Shown piece by piece: positions 37,301 to 51,300 of a DNA stretch of 64,000 bases (positions within the stretch are counted from its first letter, which is position 1; each line of letters opens with the position of its first letter). The stretch lies in the NCBI GenBank assembly GCA_036971615.1, contig JAYKKR010000006.1, positions 868,001 through 932,000 on the forward strand, read 5' to 3'. Source of the DNA: Amyloporia xantha. Its lineage: Eukaryota; Basidiomycota; Agaricomycetes; Polyporales; Adustoporiaceae. A program made the translations under genes and the position numbers. The notes below the pieces were generated by a model. The model did not search any database. It saw only the letters and a list, made by a program, of their open reading frames with translations, and was not told the DNA's origin.

Positions 37301-39072
37301 CAGAATGTCCCAGAATGTCCTGTCCACGGGGAGGTTCGTTCGCCGGACACCGAACACCGAACATGGAACGTCACACGGTGACACAGCTGTGACTACCAGT
37401 ACTCGCGAGCGCTTATTGGCCGTCGCAGTTTCCAAAATAGGTATCAGCCCGCCATTGTGGCTGAGCGTTGGCCCACCGCCACGGGCCAAGCAGGGGGTAT
37501 GTCGACTCTGTCGAGGCCCACTGCTGTCCACAGCAGTGTCCACACATGAAGCTAGTGTGACAGAGGATTCCTTTTGTATATACCAGGTATGAAGTTGCCT
37601 AAGTAGAGGTAACATGTTTCATCTGAATTAGCCACGGTGAGCCCCAGGCTCTTGACAATGAAAGCGACGGGATTGCTATAAGAATGCGCCCCTTGCGCCA
37701 GTCGCCGACGGGGATCAGTCACCAAATGCGGGCCAGTGCGTGCTCCTGCTCCTGCCCGGGCCCGCCGCGCCACCCGCTTTGACCTACCAATTTAGGGAGA
37801 TATGGTCCATGTGGCCTCACATCACACTGTCACAGCGCCAGGCACGGTTCGCCGAACGTGTCCGCCGAACATGTTCGGCGAACCAGACTCCCCACCGACA
37901 GGACGTTCTCGAATGTCCTGTCCACGGGGAGGTTCGTTCCCTGAACAGGACACCGGAACGCGGGACGTCACGTATCGACTCCTTAGTGACACACCGTCAC
38001 GCCGGCTACACTGGAGCTTAAGCGCTCGAGCGGTCCCGCCGCCGCTGTCGAGAACGTCCTGTCCGCTGGGAGATTTGTTCACGGAACATGTTCCGTGAAC
38101 ATGTTCCCGGAACCGTGCCTGGTGATGTGACAAGTGTGACTATAGGGGGAGGGCCACAGAGTCGCTTTGACCGTCAGGCGTCCCACTGGGCCCTGGCAGT
38201 GCGGAGGGCCACAGCGGCCCCTGACCATCACCCGTACATCCTATCGTGGACGCCTCCGGCGCTGCTAGCTAGAGCGCGGACGCTGCAGCTGCTGGCGGCC
38301 ATAGGCTGGGAGATATAGGAATATTAATGTTTATGTAATTGAAACTTAGATCAATATTAATATTGTAGTAGCCTGGGTGGATGCCATCACACTCAGTGCC
38401 CGCCTAGCCATCATGGTCTATGTCTAGCAGTAACCCAGAAGTGGAACGCTAGGCCGTTAACCCAGCGGAGTCAGTGGTGCCGCCGCCCGACACTCAGGAG
38501 ACAGCGGGCCAATGTCTTGTCCACGGGGAGGTTCGTTCCCTGAACAGGGCACCGGAACGCGGGACGTCACGTATCGGCGCCTTAGTGACACACCATCACG
38601 CCGGCCACACTGTAGTTAAACGCTCGGCGGTCCCGCCGCCGCTGAGTGTCGGGCGGCGGTACCACTTACTCCGCTAGGGTTAACAGCCTCGCGTTCCACT
38701 CCTGGTCCTGGATCACTGCTAGACGTAGAGCATGGCGGTCGGACGGGCACTGAGCGTGATGGCACCACCCAGGCTACTACAATATTAATATTGAACTAAT
38801 TAGTTTCAGTTAAACATTACTAATATTCCTATATCTCCCAGCCTGTGGTCGCCAGCAGCCGCAGCGTCCGCGCTCTAGCTATCCGCACCGAAGGCGTCCA
38901 CGATAGAATGCACGGGTGATGGTCAGTGGCCGCTGTGGCCCGACGCACTGGGACGTCTGACGGTCAAAGCAACTCTGTGAGACTGTGGCGGCTGGCCCTC
39001 CCCCTATAGTCACACTTGTCACATCACCAGGCACGGTTCCGGGAACAAATCTCCCAGCGGACAGGACGTTCT
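37301..39072. mobile_element. Non-autonomous fold-back transposon, MULE-like
   Basis: A 1.77-kb noncoding element bounded by CCACGAGTT direct repeats. Left terminus AGAATGTCCTGTCC (37312 on, preceded by a partial repeat of itself) is inverted relative to the right terminus, which reads AGAACGTCCTGTCC on the minus strand from 39072. Inside are a first unit with its own inverted ends (about 37302-37909); a 138-bp unit (37911-38048) repeated at 38503-38644; and a large hairpin with arms of about 450 and 430 bp (38051-38502 and 38645-39072), roughly 85% matching, around the second 138-bp unit. Small palindromes such as CGGAACATGTTCCG sit near the ends. Nine-base target duplications and long inverted ends are typical of Mutator-like elements. 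No transposase frame is present. It lies 0.4 kb upstream of RMD1. Confidence 0.82.
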
Positions 39073-39081
39073 CCACGAGTT
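39073..39081. repeat. Target-site duplication, right copy
   Basis: The nonamer CCACGAGTT follows directly after the right terminus of the fold-back element, matching 37292-37300. Confidence 0.8.
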
Positions 39082-39839
39082 ATACGCGTCTGATTTGTCC
39101 TGGTTACCGTAAAGATCAAATATTGGACAGAAATAGAGGATGTGACTTTTATGCCTGAGTAGTCGGTGAGATGATATATCATTCTTGTATGACACGTCAC
39201 TCTTCCAGACTGCTGGGACTGGCCTCCTAAGTTAGCCGGTACAACTTGAGGCAATCGGTTCAGGTCAGTAACTTCCCAGTATATGAACGGTGACTAGACT
39301 TACTGAGCTGTTCACTTGTAGGTTATACATCATGTGGACGGCACCGTCATAGATTCGATTAATAGGACGAACAGGGATTCATCAGTAATGAGGTCGAAAC
39401 GAGAGACGATTCCTCCGCATTTAGTAATGACCGGGCCAAACGACATCATTCATCGTGCCGTTATCAAATAGTGCGGCGCGTCTGAAATGTTTGCTTGACC
39501 TCTGAATCTTTGACAGATGTGCCGTGACAACATTGACATGGATATCAGATTGCAACAGTCATGCTTCCCTTGTAGAGGATATGCTTCCCTTGTAGAAGAC
39601 AACGAGCTGCCCTTCAGGACTGCGGAAAGCCGTGTTACGGCCGTTCGTTTCTTCATAAGTAACTTCGTGCATGTTTACGCTGAAGGTCCTCGCCCCTCTT
39701 GATCTGCGGCCCCATGAGTACATCCCATGGTGATGGTGTCGTATACCAAATGTACGTCGCATTAGTTCCAAGCGGCTAGTCCTCGATGATCACAGGGCCT
39801 CCTTCCAGACAGAGCGCATCTTGCGTTTATCTCATAGCC

Positions 39840-41266
39840 ATAAGTAGGCTTTGTTTGATACCACGACCTCTTGTCCTGTAACTGACCGAACCTCGTCTGC
39901 AGCGATCTTCTTCTACGACTATTGTCTCACTTTCGTGGATGAAATCCAATTGATCTGGTTTTCAAGGCCATCACTTCCTGGGATACTCTTCTATGCCTTT
40001 AGGTATACAGCCCTGCTCAACTCTATCTTGGTGGGAGTGAAATCGCTCCATTCTCCAGGCTGGCCGTCAGCAAAGGCAAGTGGTCACACCCGAGAAATAA
40101 ATCTAATCTCTGACACCATTTCTAGGCGTAAGAAAATTAGCCATACTCTGTATCACATGTATCTCATGAGCCCGAGAACAGCTGCACAATTCTTGTTAAC
40201 ACCCAGATGGGACTCGATTGTCTTCTACTTGCCGGTACAGCAAGTGTGTGGACTGTTCTCACTGGTTACTGATCCCTCACGCATGCCATTTATCGTCAGG
40301 TTTCACTGCCCTACGTGTTTGTGCTATTTTTGGTAAGAAAAAAAGTGTATTTGCACTCATGCTACCTCTCGGGTTAGTTGGTCCTGTTATTTCTGTTGTG
40401 AGTTTTCAATGGACACTCGGTCCAGTCTTCAACCTATTTAACTACTAGCCCAGTCCGATTTCATTAAGAACACACCTGAATGGTCCGATTTGCCGTTCTC
40501 ATGCTCATTTGACGTGATGCAGAAAACAACTGCTTCGTATGAAGAGTGAGCTGGCCTGCTATACATACATTTTCCACATACTGATGTGACCCCTCTTGGT
40601 CCGTAGCTGTGCGTATGAATGTTGACAGCAATCATTGTCCATGCTCATAGGAGTTATATACAGGGACTATTGCCGCTAGAATAGTTTCAGTGGCTTTTGA
40701 TGCGATCGTGCTGACCCTAACTTGGAGGAGAATTCAAGGATATAATATGCGAATCACTGACTCAAGACTCGGTAAGATTCTTCTCAGGGATAGTGAGTAC
40801 TCCACGTTTCTTTTCCGAGTTATAATCATGTACTAACTCACATGCAGCGGTGTGGGCATTCAGGTGAGTCGCAGATACTAGCGGCACTCAACCAGCGCGG
40901 ATTGAACGATAATGCAGCGTACTCGCCAACGTCAATGTCTCGGGAATCACCACGGGACGCGATACATCTGTAAGTGTTCAAGTCGGGTGCGCCTACAAAT
41001 ACTGATGTCGCCATCGATAATGATGCATGGGATGATGTTAAGCTCGTGATACCCGTACTTACTTTGGATGCCCTGTCAGTAATTGCTATGAATTCAGGTC
41101 TTTTGCCTGTTACTGACTGTTCTCCGTTCATTGCAGGCTCAGTGCCAGCCTGTTATGCCGGCTTCTGCTAGATCTAAGGAAAGCCATAGCCAGCGAAACG
41201 GATGCGTTGACGTCATACAGTGTACTCGTTTTCGGTGTTCCGGAGGATACCACAGGCGAGAATTAG
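39840..41266 (+). CDS. DUF6533 membrane protein
   Basis: Family blocks in order: FFYDYCLTFVDEIQLIW with LFYAFRYTALLNSI (exon from about 39902, after a GTCTGCAG acceptor), FTALRVCAIFGKKKSVFALM (about 40302-40365) with LVGPVISVV, then RIVSVAFDAIVLTLTWRRIQ (about 40685-40745) with SRLGKILLRD, and the C-terminal exon from 41137 (SASLLCRLLLDLRKAIASET) ending at TAG 41264-41266. The first exon with the start codon was not found with certainty. One intron after HSPGWPSAK would have a GC donor (GCAAGT). All blocks remain open between plausible splice sites, so I favour a functional gene. Function is unknown. Confidence 0.7.
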
Positions 41267-43491
41267 GTGGAACGGGGGTGAAGAATGACTTCCGACTACA
41301 TGTTGCCGACCTCAGAGTCCGGCAGTATATGATAGAGGGACACTCATAGGAAGCACAAAAAAGGGTGTTCTTTCGGACTTGTAGTAGGTGTATATATATC
41401 TCGGATGGAAGTACCTGGTTGTTATATCGGTTCTGGGTCGATACGACAGATTATCAGCTCAAGATAGTGCTGGAATGTCTCACGCAGCGAAGACGGTAGG
41501 TGCGGTTGCACTGCCTGTGAGGACGAACTTCTTGTCAGGCATTACCTCTAGTGACCGATACATTCCCACCCGGCGTGTATATTGCATTTGCGTTGTCTTT
41601 AATGAGTGAATCGCTTATCTGGCAGAAGGGACCGGTGGTTAATAGGTAGACAACCTACTTCGCCAATCTCTTGAACGATATTGGGAGGATTTCCAAAAAC
41701 AAGAGGCATCGTCGCGGCATAATCACTCGCTGGGTCCTAAGTGACAGCGATTGTTCAGCCGTTTCTCTTCGATGCATAAGGACTGAGTCGCCGAAACTGT
41801 GAAACTCCATATTGAGGCCTACCTCATCTTTAGACCTATGTTTCGTTTCCTATCCATCGTCGTGACCAGAGAGCATGGATTGTGATATCACAAATCGTGA
41901 CACTCTCAAATTGACATACATCATGATACGCTTCGGGAGGTTGACATGCTACGCACCAAGGAAGGTGACCAGCATGGGGCCATAAATCACACCATCTGAC
42001 AGAGTACAAGTCGGACTTGGGACCGCTGCGGCGCGAGAAAGGCGGGCTGATGAAAGTAAGCAATGAAACCCACGATGTCAGACATTCGGTCGTGTACAAG
42101 TACAGCCAGATATTGCGCCAGGGTACTCTCATGCCAGCAGAGACCAGTCACTCCGAAAGTGCTTTCGTTACAACCTACGACTGTGCAAACTACCTAGACA
42201 CATGGCCGAGTTCCGGGAATTGAATCCTTCGCTCACCTGCCAGTTGCGAGTGCTTTGTGTGAGAAGACTACACGGTGAGAGTGTGACTGATTACATGTTA
42301 CTCACAGCTTTGAAGCCGGGGCGATACATCAATCAGCCCCGAGTCTATGACCTCTTGCCATAGCTATGTGGGCATAATGCACGATTTCGGCATGAGGTTC
42401 GTCATTCTGATGTTTCTCTGATCATTTGAGCACCGGGGGAGGCTGGGAGCAGGTCAACGGCCTCGGAGTCTCGCGGAGCCTATATGGCCAGCAGGGAGGC
42501 GATGAGCTTAGCGCTATGAGGGATGCATCTACACCAGATATGTTAAGCCGTGTGAACCGTACTTAGGCTAGATGGTTATTTGGTTGTCTCCATATATACA
42601 AGCTACCTTGTGTGATGTACGAATCCTGAATGAAATACCGAAAAGAGAACACACCGATCACAACGAAACAGGGCGCTTGAAGAGGTACATTTCCATGGGG
42701 TATAACGGGACCTGTCATAGATTAGTAACGTTGTAAATATATGAGACCTACCATCACAACAGACACCGCAAGGCCTGTGAAACGCGTTCTCTGTTGCGAC
42801 CATCTGAGGGCGCTGTCATTCTCGACAAAAGATCGACAGGCATCCACTCCTTGGTTATGCTAACGCTGTGCCACAAGACAGACCACATCATGGCCATGAA
42901 GTCGGTGGTAGCGTGGGCATGGAATATCGCCAAAATCAATCAATGTGCTATGCTAAACGGCGGTACGGGCTCGCATGGGAGACAGATATATGTCGAACTC
43001 AACAGATCATATTTGTACCGGTATGACGGCCATACACATCTATAACATCTCTCTCGTGAGATGGCCGCCATGACACACGCTTGGGATCCTTGTCCTTCTC
43101 ACTGGGCCCAGGCTCTCTTGTGCGCGCAATGTTCGAGCAAGTGAAGGTCCCGGGATCATCGCTTTTGGGCCGATAGACGCTGTTGCAGGTGGTCGCTGAT
43201 GTCTGGTTAGAATATGAATCTGGCGTGAAGAGATATGGGTTTCAGGTGGCGGGGTCGTATGTCTGTCGGATGTAGATCACTGTCGTCGATGTAGTAACAA
43301 AGCAAAGTCAGCACTGGTCGGCAAGGCGATTGAAAGACTCGGAAAGCTGTTGCCGGGCAACACAATGGTTGCTTTTTCGGCGGTCAAACTGTATCCAGAC
43401 AACAAGCAGTCCTCTATATAGGCGACCCTGTCTCTGGCTCCTCTCACTTTCTCTCTTTCCTCACGACTCATCTGTTCCGGTCGTTCTCATC
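41267..43491. other. Intergenic, no recognisable gene
   Basis: More than 2 kb with only short frames on both strands. No family motif, long terminal repeat or transposase fragment was found. The right end is the upstream region of the MAP kinase gene and includes a pyrimidine-rich tract just before its start codon, a common fungal promoter feature. Confidence 0.45.
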
Positions 43492-45066
<1,575 letters not shown>

Positions 45067-46026
45067 CGCTCTGCGCCGCATCTGCAACATCAATGTTCTA
45101 TTATCATCCATCATCTCTGCTGCTCATTTCAAATATGTATACGTACGTCCAGCGTTCGTTCGTGCGTTACGGAACCTTATTGATTTGATATTGCGATTTT
45201 TTCTCCTGCTGCGTTCCGCCATTGGGGTGCGCGCAGCCTACAGGTTGTTATCTAGTTCAACGGACTTCACTACGCAGTGTGGAAGTGTACTATATCCACT
45301 CGCCAAGAATGCAGATCTGTTGGCACCTTGCTTTTGTCATAGATACACTTCGGCTTTCGTTGAGAATGGGGTTTGCTGGGCGCATCGTTTTGTGTACATC
45401 GCCTTTCATTTCGCAATGGAAGGGGGACACCTTCTGTGATTGATCTTTGCAGTATTACTTGTGAGCGATATGTCCATCAGGACATCGACATCTGGCCGTT
45501 CTACATTCTTTCCAGATGAAGGAGATTTATCTTGTCGACAGCTTGCTATCTAGCTCTCGCCCTTCGTTCATAGCCGTTCCTTCTTGATACGTGGTTGGAT
45601 ATTTTTTGGGGTTCCCAGGATTGGACAAAGAATCGCTCGCTCGTTCCTGTACTCGATGCATGTAGGTTAGACGCATTGGCAAAATACACATTCTACAGGC
45701 ATACTTGGACACCCTTGTGAAATGGGAAGCAACGTTAACTGCAACGTCTAAGGAAAGGAACAATGTGTGATAGCATATCATTCCAGAAATCTTGCACAAA
45801 CACAAAGCAACGACACTAGCGCAGACAGACATCAAGATCGTTAAACAGCACACAAGAGAGTCTTTGATACTTTTCGCGGCTCGACGGGCGCGTCCGCTGG
45901 ATGCTGGCCTTAACCAGTCCAGGCCGGAAGGACCCGTCTCGCTCACCCGCCACACCGACACCCATCACCCATTCCCCTCCCTCATCAGCCACTCAGTCAC
46001 TCTCAGTCCCAAGTACACATCCAAAA
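45067..46026. other. Convergent intergenic region
   Basis: The stretch lies between the 3' end of the MAP kinase gene (plus) and the 3' end of the NTF2-RRM gene (minus). It should hold both 3' untranslated regions. Frames of up to 144 codons occur on the minus strand but show no motif. Confidence 0.5.
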
Positions 46027-47752
46027 TCACTGCTTAGGAGGCATGGGTCCGCCCCGCCCACGCGGCCCACCAGGCCCACCGCGTCCCCTGTACCCTCCTC
46101 TCCGCATGTCGCCGCCGTTCATGGGGGGCCCGCGAGGTGGCCCACGCTCACTACGCTCTTTTCGCGTCTCTACGATAATGCGCGCCTGAACGCCACCCTC
46201 CAGGTCGATCCGGATCCCGCCCTCGCCACCCTGCGGGACAGGAAGCGAGGCGGCAATCGCACGGCGCGCGGCGTCGAGGTTGTTGAACTCGAGGAACGCG
46301 CAGGCCTTGCCGCGCAAAATCTCGAGCTCCTTGATGGGCCCGAACCTCTGAACGAGCGTATTCCTGAGCGCGGGCTCAGGAATGTTGTCGGTCACGCTCT
46401 ACCCATCATTCAAACTGTCAGCATCGGGACGAGTGCGAGTAAAAAAAATTATCGCACCTTGACGAAACATTGCGCGGTCTGCATAGTCAGTGCCGCAGCC
46501 ATCGCGGGATGCTGCTCCCTGGGCACCGTGGGACGCGTCGTGACGTGGGGAGCAGGCGACTGCGGCCCGCTCAAGGGAACAGGAGAACCAGTCGCTACGG
46601 GGGCCTCGCTCACACCGCGCACTTCGTTTGCAACCGCGGAGCCCCATTTATTTGAGTCCTTCGCAGCCAGATTCGCCCACGTCTTGCGTTGTGGCGGCTG
46701 CTGAGGCTGCGGCGCTGCAGGCGTCGGCGCGGGAGCGCGAACGACGGCAGGCGAGGGAACTGGTGCTGGTGCAGGAACGGGCGCAGGCGCAGGCGGAAGT
46801 GGCTCCTGAGTGGCAGGGGGCGACACAGGCGGTGGGGAAGCCGTCGCAGGCGGCTCCGGAGCTGGCGAAGGGGACTTCTCCACTGGCGCAGGAGCAGCCT
46901 CGGGCTTTGGCTCAGGCGAGTGGATACCGTTTGGCTGCTGCTGGGGTTCCGGCGCAGGGGACGGGGCGGCAGGGACAGGCGGCTCCTCGACCGGTACCGG
47001 AGCAGGCGGTGGGGGTGTCGGCGTCACGGGCGGCTCTGCTTGAGGTTCCACGGGAGGTAGAGGCGGCGGCGCAGGCGTTGGCGGTGCAGGCGCCGGTGTC
47101 GGGGGAGCGGGAGTGTGCTCAGGCTGAGGGACAGAGCGCTGCTGCACAGGCACGTCGATGTCGCTCGCCTGGTCGTCGCTCTCAACTGTCTCTTCCTTGA
47201 GGAATCGGAAGATGTCGTTGAGAACGAAGTACCCGTTCGGCTGCTCCGCCAGGAAAAACGTCTGCACGAACTTCCGCCACGGCTCACCGTGGTTTGCCAT
47301 CTCGCCAATCACCTGGATGATGATGCCGCCGTTCGCAGAGGACTGTGCATCGACCGAGTGGATGAAGACCTTGCAGTCTTGGAATCCAATCGAGGTGATC
47401 TTGTTATGGATTTCCTATATACAGAGTGAGCAAGTCAGTTCCATTTTCCACGAAGACGGCGACGTGTAGTCTAATTCACACGCCGCGCCAACGAGTGGCA
47501 GAGTCTTGAGGCACGCGAGCGACGTCTCACAGTCATGACAAAACCTGACGCGCCACTTCATGCAAAAGTAAAACATACCTGTTGACCGAAACATGGCTTG
47601 CCGTCCTCGCCCTCGGTGCCATGGATAAAAGTGGAAGCTTTAGTGTAGAAACAATGCAAACGACTGGGATGTTTGTTGACGAAAGTATAGTACTGGGGTA
47701 CGAATTGCCAGCCGACTTCAGAAGGATTGATGGGGGAGCTGCCGTTGGTCAT
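46027..47752 (-). CDS. G3BP/Bre5-like protein (NTF2 domain and RRM)
   Basis: Three exons (47752-47579, 47414-46458, 46398-46027) give 500 residues. The NTF2-like domain covers about 1-125: VGWQFVPQYYTFVNKHPSRLH, FGQQEIHNKITSIGFQDCKV, then KFVQTFFLAEQPNGYFVLND. A long Pro/Ala/Gln linker follows (about 140-300). The RRM starts near DNIPEPALRNTLVQRFGPIK with RNP1-like KACAFLEFNN. The C-terminus is RGG-rich (RGGYRGRGGPGGPRGRGG). This order is that of animal G3BP and of yeast Bre5/fission yeast Nxt3, which bind RNA, join stress granules and act as cofactor of the Ubp3/USP10 deubiquitinase. Either role is possible here. The long antisense frames over the proline-rich linker are a composition effect. 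Confidence 0.92.
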
Positions 47753-48333
47753 GATGCGGGTGCTTTTCTCCAGTCAATACGAGCTGATACCACATTCAAA
47801 GGAGCCCTTACCGTGAAGACTGGACGAAGAATACCGAAGAAAAACGCGGAGAGATGGCCACGGAGGCGGAGGGAAAGTCGATGAAGACTTGTGAAGACAA
47901 CAAATTATAGACGCGCACTGACGCGAGCTGCTGGTGGCCGCCTAGACGCCGCCCCAATCTCCGCTACTTCGAGCTTCAAATATGGCATTCATCTTCGGCA
48001 AACCCCGCCGACGTACGCGCATTGCCACTGCCAGTCCTCCAGACTCCAGAGCATATCCTATAAAACCTACCCTTTGCACCATGCAACGGCATTATAGTCT
48101 TTCTATCAGCTTCTTCAGCCTATCTGCAATGATTGTATATCTGTGTATGCATTTTAAACTTGAAGATTGTGGTCCCGCATATCCAATGGATATTAGATAT
48201 CCGGATACTGACGTCAGTCTACCAACTCAACCCCGACTGGAGAGTTCCAAGAGAGTTCGCTTGTATTAGGCTTGGCGGAAATGCGATACTTATATAGAGC
48301 CTCGGTCTTGAGTAGTCTATGTAAACTCTACCC

Positions 48334-51300
48334 ATGCCTCGCCACCTGCAAATATCTCTGATTGTTCTCTGCGTGATCGCTTTCTGTCTCCCAGAACATG
48401 GGGTTTATGCATTCGGTGCAGGAAATATTCCAAGGTGAGCGTGTAGTACTGTGAGATTTGTTTCGGCATATTCTTGACCGTCGACGATCAAGTTCTGCGT
48501 ACTTGGAAGGAAGGGCTTTCCGGCACGGAGACATTGTGAGTTATTAAAACACTAAATTCTGGCTGTATTCATTCGCAAATCCAGGAGGACACTTTGATCG
48601 AAATAGCCAAACGAACAGGTGCATTTGGGCTCGGTGCATTGATTGGAAGGGGAGGGTCTAAATTCACAGGCCTGGATATCAAGCGAGTTTACTTTGGGTA
48701 CGTCTACACGGCTAATGATCAGGATGAGTAATCGGACTATTTGTTTGTAGAAATTGGCTGCGAGATTATAGCCAGGTTCGTTCATATGCCACTATGAATG
48801 TACGGCTTGATAACGGCACATATTTTGTAGGCAGTCGATGTTGCTGGCTTGCAAAAGCTACAGCTGCAGGTAAGTATTGACCGAGTGTAACCACAAGATC
48901 ACCCGTGATTGAGTATTTCTCGTCAGACAATCGTCAACCTGTGCATGGTTTTGGGATTCATGGTAAGGTCTTCTGACCCATCCACTTGGATGACAGAATA
49001 TTTCCGCTCATAAATGTACAACCAGTCGCTCGGCTTCGCGACCGATGAGTTCGAAGTCACACCTGAACGTCTTGGAGTCTATCTTCCGGTGCGTAGCAGT
49101 CCAATCTTCATGTGCACTGCCCAGTCATAAATGCCGACTTTTGGCAGATCGAGCACATAGACAACCCCAAAGGATACCCGGACAACGCCCGACAATTCGA
49201 TAGTAGATTACGTGCTCCCGTTGACGTACAGCGATTTATGTTATCAGACTTGATTTTAATTGCTAATTTCTGTGATTACCAGCCACGCGAATTGGAGATT
49301 GACCCACGGACTGGAATGAAAAATTATATTGCAAACGGTATGTCTATCGTCATAAATTAAGGTACAAATAATTGACCTCTGGTACGGTCAGAACACGGCT
49401 CATGGGATACCTCTAAAGGGCTTGTACGCCGCACTTTACATCGTTGTATCCAGCTCGGCCGACAGCATCGTGCACACGGGCAGAAGGCAGATGAATATGA
49501 GGCATATCGCCTACTCGGGCAGGCTGTAAGTCACACGGTCTCACTGATTCTCATCGCGTATACTTTGTTATTTACAGTCGATGTCTTGTGATTGTATTTC
49601 GTTAGCTGCACACTCTCGAGGATTTCGCGGCGCACTCCAATTTTTGTGAGCTGTCCCTGGTGGCACTTGGTCATCGGGAAGTATTCGTGCACGTCGGCGA
49701 TCATGTGCGCATACAGGCTCCCGACGGGCGATGGGTTGCGCCGCTTGTCACTGGTTAGTGCGTTTACGATAGCAAACGGTACTGTTAAGATGCTTAGTGG
49801 TTTACAGGCACATTTGGTGCGAATGACTTCATTCACAGTCTTTTGGGAGGTGCGTAGTCCAACCTTGATTTCTCATTTTGGGGCTAAACTCTGACACGCA
49901 GAGGCAACCGATCACATCGTACGTATAAAGACCCTTCGCCTTACCTAACTCTGATTTCTATTCTTCCCTGATGATAATAACTTCAACAGAATCAGGTATG
50001 ATGAGATTTGTGCTTACTGGTCGATCCACTCACTCCTGCTTCAGGCGTCCGTTGTCGATCTCAACGCCGAGTTGGATCGCGCACGTGCACAGACTCGATC
50101 TGGCCCAGGAGATTCTTCCGCATCTCCGACTACTATGCTTCGCGGTCTGCTCTTCAAGTTGCCTGATAAGGACGGCAGTAAGGGAGAGTTAGATCGCGAG
50201 CTGGTGGGGGTTGAGCGAATTCATGCGCAGGGATATGGTACACAGCCGGGTATGAGGCGGCCCGAGGAAATGAGTCCACATGAGTTACAGTCGGTGCTTT
50301 GGCAAGTGTTGAGGTTTCGTGACAATGGTAAGATGCATCGGGTTTTGTCCGTTCTGAAGCGTTGTCAGCATGCTGACAACATTGAGCAGTGATGAAGAAG
50401 CTCACGGTAATCATTGGTGAGTGTCCATAGAGGCACAATCAAGCGGTTGACTAGAATATATATACAGAAAAAATACCTGGTCTTGAATCTCTGGTTGAGA
50501 AAATCAGTGATTCGATTACAGGTATGTTGTCTGTGTTCCGCGTTCATTGCCGCATTTGACACCTTTGGACCTTCTAGTATTTGTGTTCACAACACTGGAG
50601 GTTTGGATTTGTGCTAGCATCTAGGAGACAGTGCTGACCATAACCGTGGGATAGCCGTTCCTAAGACCCATCATGAAAGACGCAACCAATGCGCTCATGG
50701 CCGCATCCAGCGAGGCCATCAATAAGCATGACCAATATGAGGTACACGAAGATTGTCGTCTTTTCAGGGTTCCTCGTTGACTTTGGCATTTACAGGTGTT
50801 TGATAATCCTCGGGCAGTAAGTCAGACAGCCCAGACTATTTTCGTGCAAGGAGTGACGGAAGTACTATAGTCTGATCCTACGCACTCCTTCCTCAGCAAG
50901 GATCACTTTGTGAGCTACATCGACAATTAGCTGTTATAAAACACTGACTTGCGCGCCATATTGTAGAACTTAATCCTCAACGAGCCCGCAGGACATTTAG
51001 GGAAAATAATATTGGTCTGATATCAGGTCGTCTTGATACTCGTCATGCAGATGTCTAATACAGTCGGCGCTCCTAGACGTATGCAGTCACGAAAGTAGTG
51101 AAGGCTTGGGACGATCCATCGATCGACGTACACCATGTTACTGACGATATTCTGCATTGCATGTAAGTCTTAATCCATATCATTACAATGCATTGTTCAC
51201 GGGCCCCACCTCAGGTTCCATCCCGACTTTCATATTCGCCACTCGCCCATTCAGCACGAGATGATGGACTACATGCGGACATGGATCCAGGGCCTCGGAC

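Noticed and set aside
37740..38318. Frames of 76-103 codons in the fold-back element
   Set aside because: They repeat in both orientations because of the inverted arms and show no transposase motif.
46628..47200. 190-codon plus-strand frame, Ala/Gln/Gly-rich
   Set aside because: It is antisense to the proline-rich linker of the G3BP-like protein; the composition is the mirror of Pro/Ala codons.
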